Source: Streptomyces cupreus
Lineage (GTDB): Bacteria; Actinomycetota; Actinomycetes; Streptomycetales; Streptomycetaceae
Assembly (NCBI RefSeq): GCF_014257025.1
Contig: NZ_JACMSF010000050.1
Coordinates: forward strand, 1-63,940
DNA: 63,940 nt
Direction: 5' to 3'
Position 1 is the first letter of the stretch, and every line of letters starts with the position of its first letter. Shown here piece after piece: positions 1 to 7,128 of this stretch. The notes under the pieces are model-generated. The model did no database searches. It was not told the origin of the DNA and saw nothing but the letters and a program-made list of their open reading frames with translations. A program made the translations under genes and the position numbers.

Positions 1-11
1 GAACGGGGCGG

Positions 12-1253
12 TCAGTCCACGCCTCTGATCCGCCCCACCAGCACCGCCCCCGCCACCGCGATCAGCGCCGAGACCAGGTACAGCACGCGGTAGCCGCCCA
101 GGTGGGTCACGATCGGTGCGGCCACGGCCGGGGCGGCGACCTGGGGGAGGGCGTTGGCCACGTTGATGACTCCGAGGTCCTTGCCGCGGTCCAGGGCCTT
201 CGGCAGGACGTCGGTCATCAGCGCGAAGTCCACCGACATGAACACCCCGAGGCCCACCCCCAGCAGCGCCGCCACGACGATCGCGCTCGGCCAGGTCTGC
301 CACGCGGCCAGCAGCGCCGTGGCCGCCGCCATCAGTACGCCGGACCAGCGCACGAACGGCTTGCGCCGCCCCACCCGGTCCGACCAGACCCCGCCCACCA
401 CGACCGTCGCCAGCAGCGTCACGCTGTTCACCGCGGTCAGGATCAGCACGCCCGACTCCGGGTCGTCGTGGTGCAGACGGTCCCGCAGGTAGTAGAGCAG
501 GTAGAGGATCACCAGGGCGTTGCTGAGATTGATCAGGAAACGGGTCAGCCAGGCCCAGCCGAAGTCCGGATAGCGGCGCGGACTCACCCAGAAGCCCCGG
601 ACGAACGCCCTTGAGGACCACACCGGCCGGTCCGTGACCCCCAGCCTGAGATCCCCGTACCGCAGCACGTACGGCAGGACACCCGCCAGCGCGAACACCG
701 AGCACGCCGCGTATCCCGCCGCGATCCCGCCCGCCGCCGTCGCGAGCCCCGTCCCGGCGACCGCCCCGAGGATCTGTGCCGCGCCCAGCCAGCCGCCCAC
801 CGAGCCCCGTTGCAGCCGCGGCACCCGGTCCGGCACCGCCGCCGTCACCGCCGCGAAGGCCGCGTTCAGGGTCAGCTGGACCAGGCACCAGCCCGCCATC
901 ATCGTCCAGGGCCCGTCCGCACCGGCGAGCAGCGACAGCGACAGCGCGCCGCCGACCGCCCCGGCCACGATCCATGGCCTGCGGCGGCCCCAGGGGGCGG
1001 TCGTCCGGTCCGACAGGGCGCCGAACAGCGGGTTCGCCACCAGTGACACCGCCGCGCCGACGCCGGTCACCCAGGCCAGCAGCGTCTCCTTCGACATCCC
1101 GGTGCCGGGCGCGAAGTCCTCCGCCTGCTCGGGCAAGAGGATCTGCAGGGGGCCGTACCAGCCCACCCAGATCGCCCAGTTGGCGAGCGACAGGGCGGTT
1201 GTCCAGCCCCGGCCCACCCGGTCTGTGGGCTCGGCCAGGGCCGTGACCGTCAT
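12..1253 (-). CDS. MFS transporter, sugar/glycoside (GPH or SLC45-like) carrier
   Basis: 413-residue polytopic membrane protein with about 12 hydrophobic segments and no signal peptide. The loop after helix 2 reads GALSDRTTAPWGRRRPW, the MFS motif A position, and its half-way repeat is SDRVGRRKPFVRW. These RRRPW/RRKPF motifs resemble glycoside and sucrose-type MFS carriers. ATG 1253 is chosen because it overlaps the stop of the beta-glucosidase by four bases (ATGA), so the two are translationally coupled. Co-translation with a GH1 enzyme suggests uptake of a beta-glucoside such as cellobiose; the substrate is inference. Confidence 0.85.
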   Translation of the reverse strand: MTVTALAEPTDRVGRGWTTALSLANWAIWVGWYGPLQILLPEQAEDFAPGTGMSKETLLAWVTGVGAAVSLVANPLFGALSDRTTAPWGRRRPWIVAGAVGGALSLSLLAGADGPWTMMAGWCLVQLTLNAAFAAVTAAVPDRVPRLQRGSVGGWLGAAQILGAVAGTGLATAAGGIAAGYAACSVFALAGVLPYVLRYGDLRLGVTDRPVWSSRAFVRGFWVSPRRYPDFGWAWLTRFLINLSNALVILYLLYYLRDRLHHDDPESGVLILTAVNSVTLLATVVVGGVWSDRVGRRKPFVRWSGVLMAAATALLAAWQTWPSAIVVAALLGVGLGVFMSVDFALMTDVLPKALDRGKDLGVINVANALPQVAAPAVAAPIVTHLGGYRVLYLVSALIAVAGAVLVGRIRGVD

Positions 1254-2572
1254 CCCTGCGCCCGCAGCATGTCCCGGTACCAGCGGTAGGACGCCTTCGG
1301 GGTCCGTTCCAGGGTGTCGTAGTCCATGTGCACCAGACCGAACCGGCGCGCGTACCCTTCCGCCCACTCGAAGTTGTCCAGCAGCGACCAGACGAAGTAG
1401 CCGCGGACGTCCACGCCCGCCTCCACCGCCCGGTGCAGGGCGCGGATGTGACCGTCGAGGTAGGCGATCCGGTCCTGGTCGTCGACGCCCTCGTAGGAGC
1501 AGCCGTTCTCGGTGATGACGACGGGCGGGAGCCGGTCGCCGTAGCGTTCGTGGAAGCCGGTGAGGAGCTCGGTGAGCGCCTGGGGGACCACCGGCCAGCC
1601 GAAGTCGGTGACCGGGACGCCTTCGATCTCCCGGACGGAGAAGGGGAGTTCGGCGGGCATGGTCACCCCGCCGAACTCGATCTCCTCGCCCTGGGGAGCG
1701 CCCACCTTGGTCGGCGCGTAGTAGTTGATGCCGTACCAGTCGACCGGCTCCCCGATGACCTTCAGGTCCGCCTCGACGTCGCCCGGCATCAACTCGCCGA
1801 GCCCGGCGGGGTATTCGCCGAGCAGGACCGGGTCCGCGAACAGACGGTTGAGCAGGACGTCGTAGAACTCGGCCGCCTCCACGTCGGCCGGCTCCTTCGA
1901 GGCCGGCCAGGTCGGGCCGTGGGAGTTGGCGATCCCGAGGTCCGTGACCCCGGCCGCGCGCAGGGCCCGTACGGCCAGACCGTGGGCGAGGAGCTGGTGG
2001 TGGGCGACCGGGAGGGCGTCGAACAGGAGCTGCCGGCCCGGCGCGTGGGTGCCGAGGGCGTGGCCCAACAGGGTGTGCTCGGCGGGCTCGTTGAGGGTGA
2101 TCCACTTGTGTACGCGGTCACCGAGCCGCTCGGCCACCTGTGACACGTACTCGGCGAACCGGGCGGCGGTGTCCCGCTCCAGCCAGTCCAGGCCGACCGG
2201 CAGGTCCCAGTGGAAGAGGGTGGGCACCGGGCGGACGCCCGCCGCGCACAGTTCGTCCACCAGACGGTCGTAGAAGTCGAGGCCGCCGGGGGAGTTGACC
2301 CGGGGCCATGAGAGGGAGAAGCGGTAGGCGCCCACCCCGAGGCCGGACAGCAGGGCCACGTCCTCGCGGTAGCGGTGGTAGTGGTCGCAGGCCACCGCTG
2401 CCGTGGAGCCGTCCTTCACCCGGCCCGGCACATCCGTGAAGGCGTCCCACACGGACGGCTCGCGCAGCTCCGCCGCGCCCTCGATCTGATGCGCGGAGGT
2501 CGACACGCCCCACAGGAAGCCCGCCGGGAACTGAGGTATCGGGTGCTCTTGAGTCGCCATGCGCCGGATCAT
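1250..2572 (-). CDS. GH1 beta-glucosidase
   Basis: 440-residue single-domain cytoplasmic enzyme, full length for GH1, without signal peptide. The N-terminus has FPAGFLWGVSTSAHQIEG, the GH1 signature. The acid/base glutamate lies in TLNEP near residue 160 and the nucleophile in VVITENG near residue 350; the C-terminal GYFVWSLLDNFEWAEGY aglycone loop is intact. It hydrolyses beta-linked glucosides to glucose. ATG 2572 has a G-rich stretch upstream; ATG 2560 (MATQEHP) is an equally plausible start. It precedes and overlaps the MFS carrier, giving an import-plus-hydrolysis pair, and follows the emfourin gene by 46 bp on the same strand. Confidence 0.93.
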   Translation of the reverse strand: MIRRMATQEHPIPQFPAGFLWGVSTSAHQIEGAAELREPSVWDAFTDVPGRVKDGSTAAVACDHYHRYREDVALLSGLGVGAYRFSLSWPRVNSPGGLDFYDRLVDELCAAGVRPVPTLFHWDLPVGLDWLERDTAARFAEYVSQVAERLGDRVHKWITLNEPAEHTLLGHALGTHAPGRQLLFDALPVAHHQLLAHGLAVRALRAAGVTDLGIANSHGPTWPASKEPADVEAAEFYDVLLNRLFADPVLLGEYPAGLGELMPGDVEADLKVIGEPVDWYGINYYAPTKVGAPQGEEIEFGGVTMPAELPFSVREIEGVPVTDFGWPVVPQALTELLTGFHERYGDRLPPVVITENGCSYEGVDDQDRIAYLDGHIRALHRAVEAGVDVRGYFVWSLLDNFEWAEGYARRFGLVHMDYDTLERTPKASYRWYRDMLRAQG

Positions 2573-2618
2573 CCGTACCCCCGGTAAGGGAAGTCAACGG
2601 CCCGGCGTGAACAAGCAG

Positions 2619-2885
2619 TTACGCACCCTCCTTCAGCACTTTGGTGATCAGCTTGCGCTGTTCCTCGGTCAGCCGGGGATCGGAGCAGTACACGGTCTTC
2701 TCATCCACCGTGATCTGGTAGCTGAACCCGTCGGGCACCCCGACGGGTGGCGTGCCCCGGCCCGCGGCGACCGCCTTCTCGGCCAGGGCATGCCACTCGG
2801 GTGCGTCGGGCCGCCCCGAGGTCTCCACCTCGGCGTGCCGCTCGATGCCCGCGAATCCGCCCGTGCGCCTCACCTGAATACGCAT
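2619..2885 (-). CDS. Emfourin-type inhibitor of M4 protease
   Basis: 88-residue protein with no signal peptide. It starts MRIQVRRTGGFAGIERHAEV, contains a PDGFSYQITVD strand-rich centre and ends in a charged helix (LTEEQRKLITKVLKEGA), the layout of emfourin, the small inhibitor of protealysin. Its gene lies only 20 bp after the M4 protease gene on the same strand, the arrangement described for protealysin and emfourin. Inferred role: blocks the protealysin-like peptidase inside the producing cell. Assignment rests on recalled family features and on context, not on a search. Confidence 0.75.
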   Translation of the reverse strand: MRIQVRRTGGFAGIERHAEVETSGRPDAPEWHALAEKAVAAGRGTPPVGVPDGFSYQITVDEKTVYCSDPRLTEEQRKLITKVLKEGA

Positions 2886-2905
2886 GGGACCTGTCTAGTA
2901 CGGAA

Positions 2906-3991
2906 TCAGAGGGTGCGCACGCCGACTTGCTCCCAGGCCTTTTGCACCGCCTGGAACTCCTCGCTGCCGTCGCCGTACCGTGCCTTCGCGGCGGCGGCGG
3001 TCAGTGTGGCGAAGTCGGCGAACAGGGCCTGCGCCTTCAGCTCGCCGCCGGTCAGCACGTCGTACCAGATCTGCCCGGCGCGCTCCCAGGCGTGGCCGCC
3101 GAGGGCGGTGGCCGCGAGGTAGAACGCGTGGTTGGGGATGCCGGAGTTGATGTGCACGCCGCCGTTGTCACGGCCGGTGCGCACGTAGTCGTCCATCGTC
3201 GCGGGCTGCGGGTCCTTGCCGAGGACGTCGTCGTCGTACGCCGTGCCGGGCTCCTTCATGGAGCGCAGCGCCTTGCCCGTCACCCGCGGGGCGAGCAGCC
3301 CGGCGCCGATCAGCCAGTCGGCCTCGGCGGCGGTCTGGCCGAGCGTGTACTGCTTGATGAGCGCGCCGAAGACGTCCGACATCGACTCGTTCAGGGCGCC
3401 GGGCTGGCCGAAGTAGGTGAGGTTGGCGGTGTACTGCGTGACGCCGTGGGCGAGTTCATGGCCGATGACGTCGATGGGGATGGTGAAGTCGAGGAAGATC
3501 TCGCCGTCCCCGTCGCCGAACACCATCTGCTCGCCGTTCCAGAAGGCGTTGTTGTAGTCCTTCTCGTAGTGCACGGTCGCGTCCAGCGGCAGACCGTTGC
3601 CGTCGATGGAGTTGCGCTCGTAGGCCTTCAGGAACAGCTCGAAGGTGGCACCGAGGCCCGCGTAGGCGCGGTTGACGGTGGCGTCCTTGCCGGGCTCCTC
3701 GCCCTCCGCGCGGACCTTCCTGCCGGGCAGGTCTGTGCCGTGCCGGGCGTCGTAGATCGTGCGGTGCGGCTGGTCGGGCTCGGCGCCTGCGGGCGGGGCG
3801 ACGGAGGGCGCGCCGAGCACGGTGGTCAGTCGGCGGTGGGTGCGCTCGTAGGCGTCGCGCTGGAGGGTCCGGCGGGCCGGACCTGCCAGCGCGGGGTCCT
3901 CGGCCTGGGCCAGCTTGTCGAGGACATGCGGTGGTACGACGGTGCAGAAGACGGGCTCATGGCCCCCGTTGGTCGTCATGCCCGGCACCAT
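2906..3991 (-). CDS. M4 family metalloprotease, protealysin-like
   Basis: 361-residue thermolysin-family zinc protease. Zinc ligands are in HELAH (residues 178-182) with the third ligand in NESMSD about 20 residues on; the catalytic histidine is in GGVHINSGIPNHAFY. There is no Sec or Tat signal peptide. Instead, a short propeptide of about 50 residues carries PPHVLDKLA, a PPxxLxxL-type motif typical of protealysin-like proteins rather than the 200-residue thermolysin propeptide. Start is ATG 3991 or ATG 3979 (MTTNGG); neither has a strong ribosome site. First gene of a four-gene minus-strand block. Proteins of this group leave the cell without a classical signal and are controlled by emfourin, encoded next door. 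Confidence 0.92.
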   Translation of the reverse strand: MVPGMTTNGGHEPVFCTVVPPHVLDKLAQAEDPALAGPARRTLQRDAYERTHRRLTTVLGAPSVAPPAGAEPDQPHRTIYDARHGTDLPGRKVRAEGEEPGKDATVNRAYAGLGATFELFLKAYERNSIDGNGLPLDATVHYEKDYNNAFWNGEQMVFGDGDGEIFLDFTIPIDVIGHELAHGVTQYTANLTYFGQPGALNESMSDVFGALIKQYTLGQTAAEADWLIGAGLLAPRVTGKALRSMKEPGTAYDDDVLGKDPQPATMDDYVRTGRDNGGVHINSGIPNHAFYLAATALGGHAWERAGQIWYDVLTGGELKAQALFADFATLTAAAAKARYGDGSEEFQAVQKAWEQVGVRTL

Positions 3992-4159
3992 TGCACTGTG
4001 TTATGCCGCTGTCACCACCCGCAACCATGATTGGTGAAATGTACCCACAACGCCCCCGCTGGGCGGTCGCGAAGTGGTATAGCGCACTTTTTGTCCTGTT
4101 CGTCCGCCCGGTCCCGCATACTGATACGCACCGTCGCATCACGGAGAGCCTCGGCTAAC

Positions 4160-4219
4160 ATGCGGACCATCATGTTTTTCGGGCTGCTTCTTCTTAGCTG
4201 CCGCGGCGAGGGCCTGTAG
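4160..4219 (+). CDS. leuA leader peptide (leucine attenuator)
   Basis: 19-codon open frame reading MRTIMFFGLLLLSCRGEGL, followed by TAG. Four consecutive leucine codons (ctg ctt ctt ctt) include ctt, which is rare in such GC-rich genomes. A GGAGAG ribosome site lies at 4143-4148. The stop falls 80 bp before leuA, and the last codons form the left arm of a hairpin. Ribosome stalling at the leucine run when charged tRNA-Leu is scarce would alter that fold, the classical attenuation design. Leucine leaders before actinobacterial leuA have been predicted by comparative genomics. Confidence 0.8.
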   Translation: MRTIMFFGLLLLSCRGEGL

Positions 4220-4243
4220 TCCAGGTCGACTCCCTCCCCGCGG
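4201..4243 (+). promoter_or_regulatory. leuA leader hairpin (putative attenuator)
   Basis: Inverted repeat with arms CCGCGGCGAGGG (4201-4212) and CCCTCCCCGCGG (4232-4243), 11 of 12 pairs matching, loop of 19 bases. The left arm overlaps the end of the leader peptide frame, so a ribosome stalled on the leucine codons (4181-4195) or released at the stop would affect its folding. No clear U-tract follows, so it could act on transcription or on leuA translation; the sequence does not decide. Confidence 0.6.
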
Positions 4244-4299
4244 AGCTTCGCGTTGCGTCGTCGGCCGTCCTTCCGGACATCCTGAGGAGCCCCGCAATC

Positions 4300-6021
4300 A
4301 TGGCGAACCGCCAGCAGCCCAGTTCCATGCCGATCCACAAGTACGGCCGTTACGAGCAGGTCGACATCCCGGACCGCACCTGGCCGGAGCAGCGCATCAC
4401 CACCGCCCCCCGCTGGCTCTCCACCGACCTGCGCGACGGCAACCAGGCCCTGATCGACCCGATGTCGCCCGAGCGCAAGCGCCGGATGTTCGACCAGCTG
4501 GTCAAGATGGGCTACAAGGAGATCGAGGTCGGCTTCCCGGCCTCGGGGCAGACGGACTTCGATTTCGTACGGTCGATCATCGAGGAGCCGGGCGCGATCC
4601 CCGACGACGTCACGATCTCCGTACTGACCCAAGCCCGCGAGGACCTGATCGAGCGCACGGTGGAGTCCCTGAAGGGCGCCAAGCGGGCCACCGTCCACCT
4701 GTACAACGCCACCGCGCCGGTCTTCCGCCGGGTGGTCTTCCGCGGCTCCAAGGACGACATCAAGCAGATCGCCGTCGACGGCACGCGGCTGGTGATGGAG
4801 TACGCGGAGAAGCTGCTGGGTCCGGAGACCGAGTTCGGCTACCAGTACTCGCCGGAGATCTTCACCGACACCGAGCTGGACTTCGCCCTGGAGGTCTGCG
4901 AGGCGGTCATGGACGTCTGGCAGCCCGGCCCGGGCCGCGAGATCATCCTCAACCTGCCTGCCACGGTGGAGCGTTCGACCCCGTCGACCCACGCGGACCG
5001 TTTCGAGTGGATGGGCCGCAACCTGTCCCGCCGTGAGCACGTCTGCCTGTCCATCCACCCGCACAACGACCGCGGTACGGCCGTCGCGGCGGCCGAGCTG
5101 GCGCTGATGGCCGGCGCCGACCGCGTCGAGGGCTGTCTGTTCGGGCAGGGCGAGCGCACCGGCAACGTCGACCTGGTCACCCTGGGCATGAACCTGTTTT
5201 CGCAGGGCGTCGACCCGCAGATCGACTTCTCCGACATCGACGAGATCCGTCGTACGTGGGAGTACTGCAACCAGATGGAGGTCCACCCGCGCCACCCGTA
5301 CGTGGGCGACCTGGTCTACACGTCCTTCTCCGGCTCCCACCAGGACGCCATCAAGAAGGGCTTCGACGCCATGGAGGCCGACGCGGCGGCTCGCGGGGTC
5401 ACCGTGGACGACATCGAGTGGGCGGTGCCGTACCTGCCCATCGACCCGAAGGACGTCGGCCGCTCCTACGAGGCGGTCATCCGGGTCAACTCGCAGTCCG
5501 GCAAGGGCGGTATCGCCTACGTCCTGAAGAACGACCACAAGCTGGACCTGCCGCGCCGGATGCAGATCGAGTTCTCGAAGCTCATCCAGGCGAAGACGGA
5601 CGCCGAGGGCGGCGAGGTGACCGGCGCCGCCATCTGGTCGGTGTTCCGGGACGAGTACCTGCCGAACCCGGAGAACCCCTGGGGTCGGATCCAGGTCAAG
5701 AACAACCAGTCGACCACCGACACCGACGGCGTGGACACGCTGAAGGTGGAGGCGACGGTCGACGGCCAGGACACCGTCCTGACCGGCTCCGGCAACGGTC
5801 CGATCTCGGCCTTCTTCGACGCCCTGCAGTCCATCGGCATCGACGTACGCCTGCTGGACTACCAGGAGCACACGATGAGCGAGGGCGCCTCCGCGCAGGC
5901 CGCGTCGTACATCGAGTGCGCGATCGACGGCAAGGTGCTGTGGGGCATCGGCATCGACGCCAACACGACGCGTGCCTCGCTGAAGGCGGTCGTCTCGGCG
6001 GTCAACAGGGCCGCGCGGTAA
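4300..6021 (+). CDS. leuA: 2-isopropylmalate synthase LeuA
   Basis: 573 residues, the length of the actinobacterial type. Catalyses acetyl-CoA plus 2-oxoisovalerate to 2-isopropylmalate, the committed step of leucine synthesis. N-terminal TIM barrel: STDLRDGNQALIDPM metal/substrate motif near residue 43, and SIHPHNDRGTAVAAAELALMAGADRV with the HxH metal ligands and GQGERTGNVDL after it. The C-terminal third (LKVEATVDGQDTVLTGSGNGPISAFFDAL onward) is the leucine-binding allosteric domain, ending near a DANTTRASLKAVVSAVNRA tail. ATG 4300 has GAGGAG ten bases upstream. Regulated both by leucine feedback (family knowledge) and by the leader peptide and hairpin upstream. Confidence 0.98.
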   Translation: MANRQQPSSMPIHKYGRYEQVDIPDRTWPEQRITTAPRWLSTDLRDGNQALIDPMSPERKRRMFDQLVKMGYKEIEVGFPASGQTDFDFVRSIIEEPGAIPDDVTISVLTQAREDLIERTVESLKGAKRATVHLYNATAPVFRRVVFRGSKDDIKQIAVDGTRLVMEYAEKLLGPETEFGYQYSPEIFTDTELDFALEVCEAVMDVWQPGPGREIILNLPATVERSTPSTHADRFEWMGRNLSRREHVCLSIHPHNDRGTAVAAAELALMAGADRVEGCLFGQGERTGNVDLVTLGMNLFSQGVDPQIDFSDIDEIRRTWEYCNQMEVHPRHPYVGDLVYTSFSGSHQDAIKKGFDAMEADAAARGVTVDDIEWAVPYLPIDPKDVGRSYEAVIRVNSQSGKGGIAYVLKNDHKLDLPRRMQIEFSKLIQAKTDAEGGEVTGAAIWSVFRDEYLPNPENPWGRIQVKNNQSTTDTDGVDTLKVEATVDGQDTVLTGSGNGPISAFFDALQSIGIDVRLLDYQEHTMSEGASAQAASYIECAIDGKVLWGIGIDANTTRASLKAVVSAVNRAAR

Positions 6022-6073
6022 CGCTCCGCTGCTGGGGCCGCGACGGCTCGGCGGTCGGCTGCGGCACCGTTGT

Positions 6074-6102
6074 GGCCGGTCGCGCAGTTCCCCGCGCCCC
6101 TT
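6074..6102. repeat. Copy of a common Streptomyces intergenic repeat
   Basis: The intergenic stretch contains GGTCGCGCAGTTCCCCGCGC followed by CCCTT, a sequence recalled as recurring in many Streptomyces intergenic regions, usually just after genes. It sits between the leuA stop and the stronger hairpin at 6133. A genome-wide count would confirm. Confidence 0.4.
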
Positions 6103-6132
6103 ACCGGCGCTGCCCCGCCCGGCGTTGAAAGG

Positions 6133-6159
6133 CCCCGCCCGCCGTTTTGGTGGGCGGGG
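6133..6159 (+). terminator. leuA terminator hairpin
   Basis: Arms CCCCGCCCGCC (6133-6143) and GGTGGGCGGGG (6149-6159) around a GTTTT loop; 10 Watson-Crick pairs plus one G-T pair. No long U-tract follows, as is usual in Streptomyces. It lies 112 bp after the leuA stop. Confidence 0.7.
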
Positions 6160-6292
6160 TTACGTCGTATACCGGCCATTCACTGTGCAGGTCACGGAAA
6201 GGTCTCGTCCTGGGTGCTGACTAGGCCTCCGGGATGTGGCTAACATCACGCAAGCGCGGCGATGTTGCCGCGAGGTCACGCGGAGGTGCGAC

Positions 6293-6988
6293 GTGCTGCC
6301 AGGACGGGGACGAAACGGCCGTGCCGCGAGGCCTGCCCGCATCCTGGGCACCCGTACCGCGTGGACGGCCGTCGGCGACGGCGAGTTCTTCTGTCCCGGC
6401 TGCGGAGGGGACCGCAATTACCAGCGGCTGACCGGCCGCCGCCGCTTCACGCTGCTGGGCGTCCCGGTGCTGCCGCGCGGTGAGACGGGGCCGGTGGTGG
6501 AGTGCGCGGCCTGCCGCCGCCACTTCGGCACCGACGTCCTGGACCACCCCACCACCACCCGCTTCTCCGGGATGCTCCGCGACGCCGTCCACACCGTCGC
6601 CCTCGCCGTCCTCGCCGCGGGCGGCTCCTGCGCCCGTACGGCCCTGGAGACGGCCGCCTGCGCGGTCCGCGCGGCCGGCTTCGACGACTGCACCGAGGAA
6701 CAGCTGGACGCCCTGGTCGAGGCGCTGGCCGCCGACACCGGCCGAGTCCTGGGCGAACCCTGCGGAGCGGGCCTGGCCATAGAGCTCCACGAGGCCCTGG
6801 ACCCCCTCGCCCCACACCTGGCTCCCGCGGGCCGCGAATCGATCCTGCTCCAGGGCGCCCGCATCGCCCTGGCGGACGGCCCGTACACCCCCGCCGAGCG
6901 GGAGGTCCTCAGCACGGTGGGCGCGGCCCTCACGATCTGCGGCGACGACGTGACCCGGCTGCTGGCGGCGGCGCGTACGCCGTCGTAG
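6293..6988 (+). CDS. TerB-like domain protein with zinc-ribbon N-terminus
   Basis: 231 residues. An N-terminal zinc-ribbon is suggested by CPGCGGDR and CAACRRHF (two CxxC pairs about 40 residues apart). The remainder is helical and ends with ALADGPYTPAEREVLSTVGAALTI, typical of the TerB/DjlA-like helical domain with its acidic metal-binding residues. GTG 6293 is chosen over the longer frame from 6236 because a full GGAGGT ribosome site lies five bases upstream (6282-6287). Exact function is unknown; TerB-type domains occur in stress proteins. Confidence 0.7.
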   Translation: MLPGRGRNGRAARPARILGTRTAWTAVGDGEFFCPGCGGDRNYQRLTGRRRFTLLGVPVLPRGETGPVVECAACRRHFGTDVLDHPTTTRFSGMLRDAVHTVALAVLAAGGSCARTALETAACAVRAAGFDDCTEEQLDALVEALAADTGRVLGEPCGAGLAIELHEALDPLAPHLAPAGRESILLQGARIALADGPYTPAEREVLSTVGAALTICGDDVTRLLAAARTPS

Positions 6989-7128
6989 TACTCCCCGGGG
7001 AGTAACAGGAGCCTTCCGCCGCCCCCGGAAGTACCGTCCAACTCGCCCTCGCGCCCGACGAACAAGCCCCCTTCCGCCGGAAGTCTGGAACCCGACCCAG
7101 ACAACCCGACCGGAGGGAGGCCCGTCTC

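Noticed and set aside
4031..4219. A 62-codon frame before leuA
   Set aside because: Only the last 20 codons, from ATG 4160 with its own ribosome site, make biological sense as a leader peptide.
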